Source: Spirochaetales bacterium
Lineage (GTDB): Bacteria > Spirochaetota > Spirochaetia > SZUA-6 > JAFGRV01
Direction of reading: 5' to 3'
Length of the DNA stretch: 64,000 bases
Assembly: GCA_016930085.1 (NCBI GenBank)
Contig: JAFGHO010000085.1
Span: forward strand, 21,458 to 85,457
The notes under the pieces were generated by a model. It was given only the letters and a program-made list of their open reading frames with translations, searched no databases and had not been told where the DNA came from. A program made the position numbers and the translations under genes. Positions 36,147 to 44,736 of the stretch are shown here, in pieces; positions within the stretch are counted from its first letter, which is position 1, and each line of letters opens with the position of its first letter.

Positions 36147-36884
36147 TTAAAAAAGAGCCGCTGAATCATGATCTTCGATATATACTGTTTCCATGCCCGT
36201 GTCTTCGCTTATTTTTCCGGTAAAAAATTCCATTATCGGCTTCTCGGTAGCGTAATGACCCGCCAGAATCAAATTAATATTCGACTCATACGCGTATAAT
36301 TTTCCAAAATGAATCGCTTCGCCTGAAATAAAGGTATTGATGCCTATTCCTTTTGCTTCCTTTATCCATTCCGGTCGCGCACCCCATCCGGGTATTATTC
36401 CGATATTATCAACCTTGTCATTGTTTTTAAATATTTCCAATTTGGATTTGAGTTTTTTAGAAAGAACGCCGGACAAATCATCGATATCAAGATACTCCGA
36501 TGCCGCGATGATTCCTGCCGTGTTATTGAAATGTTTGTGTATCTTCCATCCGAAAAGGTTATTGAATCCGAGTGCGGTACTATATTCTCCATGCATATCC
36601 AAAGCATCATGTGCGAAGTAATGTGAAATATTATATTGTAATAACCTCGTCCGTTTTGATTTTACATATTCGGCATCGGTGCTTTCCCAATTCGCATGAT
36701 GGGTCAACAGGAAATCGATATGTTCATTTATCGCTTTCTCAATGACACTAAACGACAAATTCACGGAAACACCGATCTTTGATACGTTTTTCCTTCCACG
36801 GATCGTCAAGCCTTCATTATTGTGTTTTTCACCTGTTATTTCAAGCAATGAGTCCAGATAAGATGTTATTTCTTCTATTTTCAT
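36147..36884 (-). CDS. Nif3-like dinuclear metal centre protein
   Basis: A 245-residue member of the Nif3/YbgI family (often misannotated as GTP cyclohydrolase I type 2). The metal ligands are visible in LLTHHANW and, near the C-terminus, in ILAGHYATE. The function of the family is unsettled; it is a hexameric metalloprotein. It is the 3'-most gene of a long minus-strand series and follows a GNAT gene by only 16 bp. Confidence 0.87.
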   Translation of the reverse strand: MKIEEITSYLDSLLEITGEKHNNEGLTIRGRKNVSKIGVSVNLSFSVIEKAINEHIDFLLTHHANWESTDAEYVKSKRTRLLQYNISHYFAHDALDMHGEYSTALGFNNLFGWKIHKHFNNTAGIIAASEYLDIDDLSGVLSKKLKSKLEIFKNNDKVDNIGIIPGWGARPEWIKEAKGIGINTFISGEAIHFGKLYAYESNINLILAGHYATEKPIMEFFTGKISEDTGMETVYIEDHDSAALF

Positions 36885-36900
36885 GGCGACGGAAGACCTG

Positions 36901-37326
36901 TCAAAACTGTTTATAAAAATTTTTCTGTTGCTTTCTCATCGTATATCCGATTATTTCATAAAATTTATGAGCTCCGTCTCTCTCGTTTCCTGAATTCAGG
37001 CGAACGCCCTTGCATCCGTTTGATTTTGCCCAGTACTCAACTTCATGCATCAAGGCTTTTCCATAACCCGAATTCCTGTATCCTCGTGATACGACCAGCC
37101 CCAATATATTCAATAATTTTTCAAAATACAGTACTCTGTAAATCTGGCCGTGAACGTATCCTATTACATTGTTTTCTTCAATTTCCTTGACCAATATGAC
37201 ATGATCATTCAGTTTCATCAGTTCTTCAAGATTTTTATAGAATTCTTTTTTATCAAATAAATACCCGAGTTCATTCGAGAGTTCGTGTAATTGTTCAGCA
37301 TCACTTAATTTTACTTTTCGTATCAT
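36901..37326 (-). CDS. GNAT family N-acetyltransferase
   Basis: A 141-residue acetyl-CoA-dependent acetyltransferase. The CoA-binding motif is LVVSRGYRNSGYGKALM (V/L-x-x-x-x-R-x-x-G-x-G), followed by VRLNSGNERDGAHKFYEIIGY. The substrate is unknown. Spacing of 5 bp from the preceding P-loop fragment and 16 bp to the Nif3 gene suggests a shared transcript. Confidence 0.88.
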   Translation of the reverse strand: MIRKVKLSDAEQLHELSNELGYLFDKKEFYKNLEELMKLNDHVILVKEIEENNVIGYVHGQIYRVLYFEKLLNILGLVVSRGYRNSGYGKALMHEVEYWAKSNGCKGVRLNSGNERDGAHKFYEIIGYTMRKQQKNFYKQF

Positions 37327-37331
37327 GATGT

Positions 37332-37577
37332 TTACCCGCCTGTTTTACACAACGGACAAACTTGTGCGACTTCCGGCTCACATGGCGGAGGGGCCGGCAG
37401 GCCGCGGAAGTTCATGGACGGCAAACGGTATTCCGGTCTTATTCCCGTTTTCTCCTTGATTGACTTTATTATTTCATCGCTTTCAATATGATGATAACCG
37501 TACAATTCACGAATTTGTTTTCCAATAGTGATTTTTCCGCTTCCGCACGTTCCATTTACTATTATTATTTCTTTCAT
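37332..37577 (-). pseudogene. Truncated P-loop kinase with foreign tail
   Basis: The first 45 residues look like a small nucleotide-binding kinase, with MKEIIIVNGTCGSGK and the following helix. The Walker A is damaged: GSGKI instead of GSGKT/S. After about residue 48 the frame runs into a GC-rich, inverted-repeat-containing stretch (37330-37440) that encodes a Pro/Cys-rich tail unrelated to kinases. The remaining 100 or more residues of a normal kinase are missing. I take it as a fragment cut by insertion or recombination. Confidence 0.65.
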
Positions 37578-37587
37578 AATACCATGA

Positions 37588-37731
37588 CTATCCTGTCTCC
37601 CGTCTTTTCAATAATGCTTGCTTAAAGATTTCACTGTTTTCTTTTGTAATGCACACGAATGCCCTTTCTGCGTATTGGCCGACTTCTTTCGGACTGCATG
37701 TTTCAGGAGAATACGCCGTTTTTTCAATCAT
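37588..37731 (-). CDS. Small hypothetical protein
   Basis: A 47-residue frame beginning MIEKTAYSPETCSPKEVG with a perfect AGGAGG five bases before its ATG. It has two cysteines and no membrane segment. It may be a real small protein, or the end of a decayed gene. It follows the MATE gene by 41 bp on the same strand. Confidence 0.5.
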   Translation of the reverse strand: MIEKTAYSPETCSPKEVGQYAERAFVCITKENSEIFKQALLKRRETG

Positions 37732-37772
37732 TATTTCCTCCTGCCGTTTCCGGCTTACCTGAAAGAATATAA

Positions 37773-39275
37773 TCAAGCCCGGGCTTTGACTATCGCTTTC
37801 TCCTGCCAGACTTTCGATTTCCAGCGGAACAGCATGATGATTCCCCTTGTCCATTCGTCCATGGAAATCGCAAGCCATATACCGATTACCCCGAATTCGA
37901 GGACAAGACCCAGGATAAAAGCAAAAAGCACGCCGATACCCCACATGGTGACAATGCCGACCTTTACGGGGAAATCGACGTCCCCCGATCCCTTTAAGCC
38001 ATTGATAAAAACAAGGTTGAAGGTCCGGCCCGGTTCCAAAAGCATGGTAAAAACAACGAGGTTACTGCAGAGACGATACACATTATCTTCCATGGGAAAG
38101 ATACGGAGGATCGTATTCCTGAGTAAGGACAATGTTCCCGCCAGAACAAAAGCCAGAATGAAGGAAAAACAAAAATACCTGAAAACATTCCGGTACGCCT
38201 CCCCGCTTCTCCCCGCACCGACGAGATAACTCGTTATTATCTGGGTGCCCTGTCCGGTGGAAAAAGAGAAATAAAAAATAAACCGCGCGAAGACAAAAGC
38301 GTAATTATATGCCGGTAAATTGATCTGCGCTTCCGGCGGCAGCCCGAAATCCATTTGCGCGACGAAAAAATTCATCACTATCATGGCGGTGTTATATGCA
38401 AGCGATTCACCCGCGATGGGAACGCCTAGTCGTAGAATCTTTTTGATTAATTGAAGTTTGATTGTAAAGAAATCCCTAAAACGAAGCGTCATATCCTTTT
38501 TACTCAAAATCATGAAAAACATACAGACGGCGGCCAGTATCTGGCTGAAAACGGTTGAAACCGCCACGCCCGCCACTCCCCATTGCGGAAAACCAAAAGC
38601 ACCGTAGATAAAACAATAATTGCCGAACACGTTGAGCGCGTTGGCGATCATATTGATAACCATCGGTTCCCGTGAATATCCGTAAGCCCGTAAAACCGTA
38701 CTGAAAATGGTATTCATGGCAAGCCCGATTGAAAAGGCGCTGAAGATGGTGAAATAATCGACGGCGAAACCGTAGCGTATATCATTGAGCCGGTAGAGAG
38801 AAAGGATCGGTTTTGCCAGGAAAAACATGGTAAGGCTGATGACAATGCCCGTCAAAGCCGATAAAAATACGCTTGTCGTTACCGTCCGTGTAGCCTTTTT
38901 TGCGTTTTGAGCGCCGTTGTGTTGAGTAATAATAATTCCGGCGCCCGAACTGATCATCAAATAGATAAGAGTGATGAAAAACACAAAATTGATATCCAGA
39001 CCCACGGCGGCCACCGCGTCGTCGCCCATGCGTACGCCGTTTACGGAAAGACCGCTTAACATGAATATATCGGCGAACGAGAACAGGAATCTCAGCAGGT
39101 TTTCGGCAAGGATGGGGATCGTAATGGTCAGGATATTCATACGTTTCGATATGGAATTTTCCACGGCTTTGTTGTCCTCTTGTGTTTTCGGATCGAATGA
39201 GACGCGACGTCGTTTATCTCTTCGTGTTTTCGCCTCGATGTGAGATAAAATATTTCCGCTCCCCGGTTTTTCCAT
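37773..39275 (-). CDS. MATE family efflux transporter
   Basis: A multidrug and toxin extrusion protein with 12 predicted helices; conserved regions are ITIPILAENLLRFLFSFADIFML, AISMDEWTRG and NGLKGSGDVDF in the second half. It exports cationic compounds driven by Na+ or H+. The start is uncertain: the first ATG (39275) includes about 37 residues of unusual basic sequence that lies antiparallel in frame with a hydrolase remnant; a GTG at 39164 with AGAGGA upstream gives a more typical N-terminus. The true length is then about 463 residues. Confidence 0.85.
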   Translation of the reverse strand: MEKPGSGNILSHIEAKTRRDKRRRVSFDPKTQEDNKAVENSISKRMNILTITIPILAENLLRFLFSFADIFMLSGLSVNGVRMGDDAVAAVGLDINFVFFITLIYLMISSGAGIIITQHNGAQNAKKATRTVTTSVFLSALTGIVISLTMFFLAKPILSLYRLNDIRYGFAVDYFTIFSAFSIGLAMNTIFSTVLRAYGYSREPMVINMIANALNVFGNYCFIYGAFGFPQWGVAGVAVSTVFSQILAAVCMFFMILSKKDMTLRFRDFFTIKLQLIKKILRLGVPIAGESLAYNTAMIVMNFFVAQMDFGLPPEAQINLPAYNYAFVFARFIFYFSFSTGQGTQIITSYLVGAGRSGEAYRNVFRYFCFSFILAFVLAGTLSLLRNTILRIFPMEDNVYRLCSNLVVFTMLLEPGRTFNLVFINGLKGSGDVDFPVKVGIVTMWGIGVLFAFILGLVLEFGVIGIWLAISMDEWTRGIIMLFRWKSKVWQEKAIVKARA

Positions 39276-39436
39276 TGCGTCAATTTCTCCGCCGCTTTGC
39301 CAATGGGAACATATGACCTGTAATCATGAATCGACGGATCATTATCTTTTACCTGCTGCACGATTTGTTCTCTGCTGTGTCCGATACCATTGTTATGCAT
39401 AATTATCGTTCCTTCGGTGAATATCAATATTTTCAT
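39137..39436 (-). pseudogene. Truncated HAD-like phosphatase
   Basis: The start (MKILIFTEGTIIMHNNGIGHS) and the segment YVPIGKAAEKLTQWKNRGAEI-YLTSRRKHEE resemble a HAD-superfamily phosphatase type found in many bacteria. The similarity stops after about 75 residues, at the point where the MATE gene begins in another frame, so the catalytic C-terminal part is lost. The last 25 residues look unrelated. An insertion or deletion fused the MATE gene into it. Confidence 0.6.
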
Positions 39437-39531
39437 GGCGCTAAACATATGACTTTTATCTTTCTATCGAGTATTTTATCTTTTTTTTTAAAATCGATCA
39501 TCTTTAATACAAGATTATCGAAAATATTTAT

Positions 39532-39993
39532 TTAAATATCCCATCTGTATCTGCATTTTTTTCTGAAACCTTCGTTATAATCAGGACAATTTATCGGTAA
39601 ATCTATAATTTGTACGAATTCGGCACCAATAATTTCACAAGTTCTGCGAGATGCCGTATTCGACGGATCGCATGTAATCCAGATTATATTCATTTTATGA
39701 TCTTTTGCTACCTGTTTTATCAGTCTGCACGCTTTTGCTGCGTATTTATTCCCGCGGTATTTCTCTTCAATTCCATATCCGATATTACCTTCGTATTTTT
39801 CTACAAATTCATTTACTCCGATTCTAATACAAATACCACCCACTCTTTCTTCCGAATTGTGCAAATAAATATCAAATTCATAAGAAGGTAAAAAACAATT
39901 TCCGGTCGAAGGCGCGAGTGATTTATTCATACGCAAATCAATTTCATTATCCGTCAGGATATTATACGTAATAAAACTGAATTTCTTCATCAT
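39532..39993 (-). CDS. GNAT family N-acetyltransferase
   Basis: A 153-residue acetyltransferase of the RimJ/RimL-like type: YGIEEKYRGNKYAAKACRLI is the CoA-binding region and CDPSNTASRRTCEIIGAEF the following motif. Substrate unknown. It is a single gene within the accessory series. Confidence 0.85.
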   Translation of the reverse strand: MMKKFSFITYNILTDNEIDLRMNKSLAPSTGNCFLPSYEFDIYLHNSEERVGGICIRIGVNEFVEKYEGNIGYGIEEKYRGNKYAAKACRLIKQVAKDHKMNIIWITCDPSNTASRRTCEIIGAEFVQIIDLPINCPDYNEGFRKKCRYRWDI

Positions 39994-40225
39994 ATTCTTC
40001 TACAATCAAAAACCGATTTTAAAAATAAAATAACCGTTCTTGAAATTTATAACAACATTAAAGGGGTTGGCAATGATTTTACTACCTCGAAGCGGTGAAG
40101 CGGTTATTGTGCAAACGACAACCGCGCCAAGCATGGGTGCTTTTTATAAAACATAACGAAGTCTCTCGCAATAATCGACAGGACTATAATACTCCTCCCC
40201 GGCAGCTACTCAATCTTCGCGAACG
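39994..40225. ncRNA. Possible structured RNA ending in a terminator-like hairpin
   Basis: On the plus strand, TTGGC at about 40069 could pair with GCCAA at about 40126. Inside is a hairpin at 40100-40125 (GCGGTT with AACCGC, then TTGT with ACGA after one mismatch, closed by a GCAA loop). It is followed by AAGCA-TGGG-TGCTTTTT (about 40129-40146), a small intrinsic terminator. No strong plus-strand promoter is seen. The structure could instead belong to mobile DNA. Confidence 0.3.
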
Positions 40226-40585
40226 TTAATCCACCTCCCCCCGCGCGCGATGCTTCTTCAATTTTTTTCTTTTTATCGATCTCGCGATTCCCGCGAAAAA
40301 CCCGACCAGCCCGATCACGAAGAGCACGGGCGGATAAAAATAGATAACGCCGTTGGCAAAGGCGGCAAAAAACCAGATCACGGCAATCGCCATAAGGATG
40401 ATGCCGCCGATGGGGCCGAGATTCAAAATCTTCGATTCGATACCGAAGCCCGATCCGATATCGAACTCCCCCGTGCCCTCCATGAGCTTGTCCCTTTTCC
40501 GGGAATACTCACGCAGGTCCGCCTTGCAATGCTCGCAGAAACTCAGGACGGAAGGCGTTTCCTTTTTACACATAGGGCATATCAT
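40226..40585 (-). CDS. Zinc-ribbon membrane protein
   Basis: A 119-residue protein with a two-Cys-pair zinc ribbon at the N-terminus (CPMCKKETPSVLSFCEHC) and two hydrophobic helices near the C-terminus (GGIILMAIAVIWFFAAFA and PPVLFVIGLVGFFAGIA), ending in a basic tail. Function unknown. The start at 40585 follows GTAAGGAGGAATTC; a nine-residue longer frame is unlikely. Confidence 0.7.
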   Translation of the reverse strand: MICPMCKKETPSVLSFCEHCKADLREYSRKRDKLMEGTGEFDIGSGFGIESKILNLGPIGGIILMAIAVIWFFAAFANGVIYFYPPVLFVIGLVGFFAGIARSIKRKKLKKHRARGEVD

Positions 40586-40686
40586 GAATTCCTCCTTACA
40601 GTAAAAAGTCAAAGCGAAAATAATAATGGTTCATACCGCAATAGACGGTTCCAGGCGAACCGGTATAGATATCCGCCGTAACGTAT

Positions 40687-42777
40687 TTACTTCACCTCGT
40701 ATCCGCCGTACGGAATGCCGAGCTGATCCAGGACATTTTTTGTCTTGTCGTAAAAATAATCCGCCTCGTACCCCTTCCATCCCATGGGGTCGGCGTCCGC
40801 CGTGTCGTTTTTGTCCTTTCCCTTATACAGGTCGTACAACCGGTCGTATACCGCCTTGTATTCGCTGAACAGAAAGAGGCGCTTTTCAGGATCGATGAAC
40901 TCCTTAAGGTACGCCACATACCGGTTCCTGTATGCATCCGCCGCCAGTATCTTGTCGACCAGCGGCCTTCTCGTACGATCGCCCCAGCTTTCGGGGATGT
41001 TGGCGGTATCGAATATATCCTGTTCGATGAACTCGCGGTACCCCATTTCTCCGTGCCATGCCGTACCCAGAGAAATATCGTAATCATAGGGAATGAAATC
41101 GATCTTTCCTTTCCCGGTGAAATACAGGTAATAATTGTTCGCGAGAAACCGGTAATCGTCGAGATTGCTGATGTAGATGCCCATCGCGAGAAATCTGATG
41201 AATTTATCGACCTCGAAATTGTCTTCGATATAATCGATGAAATCATCGCCCTCTCTGGTATTGAGGTTATGGATGAAATTAATGAAATCCGAATGAATGC
41301 TCGTTTTCGTGTTCGTTTTGAGGTCGTATATCGGTCTGTAATTGGTATCGAAATCCTTGACACCGACATTGGCACTGCGCACGGTTTCGGGGGTAAGATG
41401 GGCACCCTCGTCGAGATAGAGGCATTTATAGAGGTCCCCGTCGTTGTCGTTGCCGTAACGCCTTTTCAAAAAGGCCTTGTCCACGTGCTCGACGATACCG
41501 TAGATACCGTAGTCGACGGTCTTTCCGTCTATCCTGAATGTCAGTGTCGCAAGCGACATCTTCGGGACGGTCACTCCCACCTTTTCGAGCAGGCGGTAGC
41601 TGAACAGCTCGTTTATTTTCGTCTTGTTCGCGTATTTGTCCCAGGTGTTGTACCTGCTCCACTTGAAATTGAGGGCCTTCATGCCGGCGAAGCGCCGGCT
41701 GTTTTTTCGTTCGTATTCGAACGTCCCCTTCTCGAGATCGAAGGTTTCATCGAATTTTATTTTGAAGTGGGTTTTCTGATACTTCCCGTTTATCTCGGGC
41801 AGCCGCCGGGATTCATTGCCCCGCGTTCTGATCCCGACCTCCCGCAGCACGATTTCTTCTCCATCGGTCTTTTTATAGATGAAGTCCGCCTTTCTGTAAT
41901 TGCCGGTCCGGTATGGTCTGCCGTCACCCTGATACAACAGCCTCACCGGGTGCTTCTTTGCGTAATCGAGCATGTCGCCGGTCATGCCGTCCCATTCTTC
42001 CCCGCTGATTTCGACGACAAACTCGTGAAACACGTCATCCGAAAAGACTTCATCGTACAACCGGTCATCGGCTACGGGACTCCTGTTGTCGCCGTTTCTT
42101 CCGTAACGGAAGACAAAATATTTCACGGGTTTTCCTTCCCCGTCGGTTTCTTCTTCCCGCATTATTTTGGAACCCTCGTGGATATAACTTCTCGTCTCGA
42201 GAAGTTTCCCTGCCCCTTCGCCCTGCCCGTACGTTTCCCTTCTCGCAAGCCCCGCTTCGTCATATATATAAAGGTAATAATATTCATCCGCGATTTCCAG
42301 ATGATCGTTGTAAACGGCGACACTTTCTCTTTCCGGCCGGCCGTCCCTGTAAATGTAGCGGTGGTGGCCGGTTATCCGGTTATCGCCGTTTTGCACCGTC
42401 TTTTCGACAAGGAGGCCGTCCTCATAGACATATTCCCTGATTTCTTCGATCTCATACTTCCTGTTTTTGACCACCTGCCTGACCGGCCCGTCATCGCCGT
42501 ATTCGAAAAACCTGATCTCCCTGACGTTTCCTTTTTTACCGTACACCGATTCCCTTGTCACCCGGTCGTATTCGTCATAACAATATTCCCTGTATTCATT
42601 GAGTGTATCGTCCCGGCCGTATTCGATTCGCAGTATCAAAAGATTACCGGCTGCACCGCCGCCCGATTTTTCTCCGGAAGCCATCGGACCGGCGGTCCCT
42701 TCCTGCTGATGGACGCACCCCGATACCAAAAGAACGCTGAAGAGCAAACACGGGAAAAAGATATCCGTCCGCTTCAT
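40687..42777 (-). CDS. CotH kinase family lipoprotein with repeat region
   Basis: The start is the ATG at 42777 (MKRTDIFFPCLLFSVLLVSGC), giving a lipobox and 696 residues. Residues 45-225 hold about six repeats rich in Tyr/Asp (EYCYDEYDRVTRES, EYVYEDGLLVEKT) like YwqK/MORN-type antitoxin repeats. The CotH kinase domain follows (about 250-600): KALNFKWSRYNTWDKYANK, YGIYGIVEHVDKAFL and the metal-binding IPYDYDISLG near the end. CotH-like proteins are atypical protein kinases found on spores and in bacterial cell surfaces. The fusion with repeats and a lipid anchor suggests surface modification. Confidence 0.8.
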   Translation of the reverse strand: MKRTDIFFPCLLFSVLLVSGCVHQQEGTAGPMASGEKSGGGAAGNLLILRIEYGRDDTLNEYREYCYDEYDRVTRESVYGKKGNVREIRFFEYGDDGPVRQVVKNRKYEIEEIREYVYEDGLLVEKTVQNGDNRITGHHRYIYRDGRPERESVAVYNDHLEIADEYYYLYIYDEAGLARRETYGQGEGAGKLLETRSYIHEGSKIMREEETDGEGKPVKYFVFRYGRNGDNRSPVADDRLYDEVFSDDVFHEFVVEISGEEWDGMTGDMLDYAKKHPVRLLYQGDGRPYRTGNYRKADFIYKKTDGEEIVLREVGIRTRGNESRRLPEINGKYQKTHFKIKFDETFDLEKGTFEYERKNSRRFAGMKALNFKWSRYNTWDKYANKTKINELFSYRLLEKVGVTVPKMSLATLTFRIDGKTVDYGIYGIVEHVDKAFLKRRYGNDNDGDLYKCLYLDEGAHLTPETVRSANVGVKDFDTNYRPIYDLKTNTKTSIHSDFINFIHNLNTREGDDFIDYIEDNFEVDKFIRFLAMGIYISNLDDYRFLANNYYLYFTGKGKIDFIPYDYDISLGTAWHGEMGYREFIEQDIFDTANIPESWGDRTRRPLVDKILAADAYRNRYVAYLKEFIDPEKRLFLFSEYKAVYDRLYDLYKGKDKNDTADADPMGWKGYEADYFYDKTKNVLDQLGIPYGGYEVK

Positions 42778-42833
42778 TCCGCTCACCGATTTATTCAGCA
42801 CAAGTGATTGAAACATCGATATTCCCCTTTCCT

Positions 42834-43577
42834 CTATGTCCGTGCGACGGCAACAATCTGCGGCAGATCGAGCGATACCGCATTGCCGTCGAAATCACCG
42901 TACATATGCTCGATACTGAAGCCGGCGGATTCGAGTATTATCCTCAATTCAAGCGGCGTGTACATCCGTTGGCTGAATCGCCTGGCGGCGGCATCCTTAT
43001 CGCCTTCAATCCGGAACTCCGAATGGAGGACGCTCGTCAATGGATCGAGAACGTTTCGCTGAACGCATTGTATGCCGTCCGGCCTTGTTTTTTTCATGGC
43101 CGGCTGCAAGTACCTTGCGAGAAACAATTGATTGATGCAATCGATAACGACTTTCCCGCCTTTTTTTAACGCCCCTGCCAGGCTTTTAAATGCCGCAACC
43201 TGTTCGTCATCGGACAAAAAACCGATCGAATTAAAGGAGCACAATGCATAATCCGCCCTGATATCCGACGGGGTATTCCGGCAGTCGACACAGACAGTCG
43301 TGACTTCGAGGCGCCGTTTTCTGAAATCGGTTTTTGCCCTTTCCAGGTACTTTTGTGTAAAATCGAGTATCGTCACACGGAATCCCATACCCGCAAGATG
43401 AATCGAAATCCTGCCCCATCCGCCGCACCAGTCCAGAAGGTGACCCCCTTTCGCGCCGAGCAGTGCCATGGATTTCATGGCGGTTTCTCCCGCTTCCCCT
43501 TCGTCGAATTCCCAGCCCCAGTAATCCTCATAAAATCCGCTTTCAAAAAAATCCAATACATCGGTCTCATTCATCAC
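42834..43577 (-). CDS. Class I SAM-dependent methyltransferase
   Basis: A 247-residue methyltransferase with motif I LLDWCGGWGRISIHLA, an acidic post-I residue in VTILDFTQKY and motif IV-like DYALCSFNSIGFL. It resembles small-molecule or lipid methyltransferases of the Methyltransf_25 type. The substrate is unknown. It ends 57 bp downstream-side of the CotH lipoprotein gene start on the same strand. Confidence 0.83.
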   Translation of the reverse strand: MMNETDVLDFFESGFYEDYWGWEFDEGEAGETAMKSMALLGAKGGHLLDWCGGWGRISIHLAGMGFRVTILDFTQKYLERAKTDFRKRRLEVTTVCVDCRNTPSDIRADYALCSFNSIGFLSDDEQVAAFKSLAGALKKGGKVVIDCINQLFLARYLQPAMKKTRPDGIQCVQRNVLDPLTSVLHSEFRIEGDKDAAARRFSQRMYTPLELRIILESAGFSIEHMYGDFDGNAVSLDLPQIVAVART

Positions 43578-43757
43578 CGGTATCCTTTACTATTTGTATA
43601 TATCGCTATTATATGGGAAAATGAAATTAGTGAAAGCCGTAATTCTGCCATATTTTTACAAAGGATCGATTATATCGAAAATTTCGCACGGCAGCCGTTA
43701 TTTTATACAGTCGTTCACTGCCGCTGTACATCGAAAGTATGGTAATAAAGCGGACGG

Positions 43758-44564
43758 TCAATTCAGAAAATCATTAAAAATATCTACTTCTTTATATTTC
43801 CTGCCGCCTTTATAAATTTCTCCTCGCTCGGCTATACCGTCCTTGTCCTGATCATACCATATAAGATAAGCGGTATCGGAGAGATAGCTTATCCATTTAT
43901 CCGTCCTTTTATCTTCATCTCGATCCGACATTTCAACAGACATTACCCCGGATGTCGAATACAAAATACATTTTTCACTGATTCCATTCTCGTTTTCATC
44001 ATAATAAGTAGCGAGATGATTGCCGCGTGTATCGTAACTAATCGACTTTTCATATATCAAATTACTGTTTTCATCATAATATTGTGTATTAAGGATATTC
44101 GAATCTTTCCAACGTGATTCTATGCCTTTGATTTGTTTATCATGAGTGTTTTTTAAAAGAGGACGATTTCTATAATAAGCTATTTCCCTTTTCAAATTTG
44201 AATTTTCCAGGATAAAAAAAATCAGGAAGATTAAAAGTACGGCAATTATACAGATCGATATAATGTCAAATTTATCGATTTTCTTTTTATTATCTTCATT
44301 CTCAATAGGATCATCAAACTGTTCATTTTCCTGTTCGATAATCCTGGAATTTTTAAAATCTTCAAAAAGGACGCGAATTCGTTCCTCATGTTCCGTAAGG
44401 GATTCAAGAAATCCCCAGCCGTGAGAAAATTGATATATGCCGTCATAGGCCGTATCGTTCAGCGAATGCAGATGATACGGGATATTGTTCTCGTCAAGTA
44501 TTCTACAGAACAGGGTCGCTTCTATTTCATTACTGAAATCGATGATTCTCTTTGGTTCTTTCAT
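43758..44564 (-). CDS. Membrane protein with calcium-binding-like repeats
   Basis: A 268-residue protein. Residues 1-60 resemble a small signal-transducing domain (DUF2007-like; FSNEIEATLFCRILDENNIPY). A single membrane helix lies at about 108-130 (ISICIIAVLLIFLIFFIL). Beyond it four Asp-rich repeats occur, such as YDENENGISEK, DRDEDKRTDKW and YDQDKDGIAERG, which look like EF-hand or thrombospondin-3-type calcium motifs. The start at 44564 follows AGGAGAAAAAT; a longer frame reaches 44621. Function unknown. Confidence 0.65.
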   Translation of the reverse strand: MKEPKRIIDFSNEIEATLFCRILDENNIPYHLHSLNDTAYDGIYQFSHGWGFLESLTEHEERIRVLFEDFKNSRIIEQENEQFDDPIENEDNKKKIDKFDIISICIIAVLLIFLIFFILENSNLKREIAYYRNRPLLKNTHDKQIKGIESRWKDSNILNTQYYDENSNLIYEKSISYDTRGNHLATYYDENENGISEKCILYSTSGVMSVEMSDRDEDKRTDKWISYLSDTAYLIWYDQDKDGIAERGEIYKGGRKYKEVDIFNDFLN

Positions 44565-44736
44565 ATTTTTCTCCTCATTCTTTACGTAATCCATTCGATA
44601 GTGACGATATCCGTCTTTCATTGGGAATGCTTACCGCTTTACGCAGGGAGTTAAGCCTGACTGCTGCTTTGTCTTTTTTCATACCGGTACCGTCCGGAAG
44701 GGATGTTTATTCGGCCCGTCTTTTCCGTTCATGCTC

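Noticed and set aside
41053..42807. Long plus-strand frame of 584 residues opposite the CotH lipoprotein
   Set aside because: It is a mirror frame produced by codon bias of the minus-strand gene; its translation is Val/Ile/Phe-rich without domain motifs.
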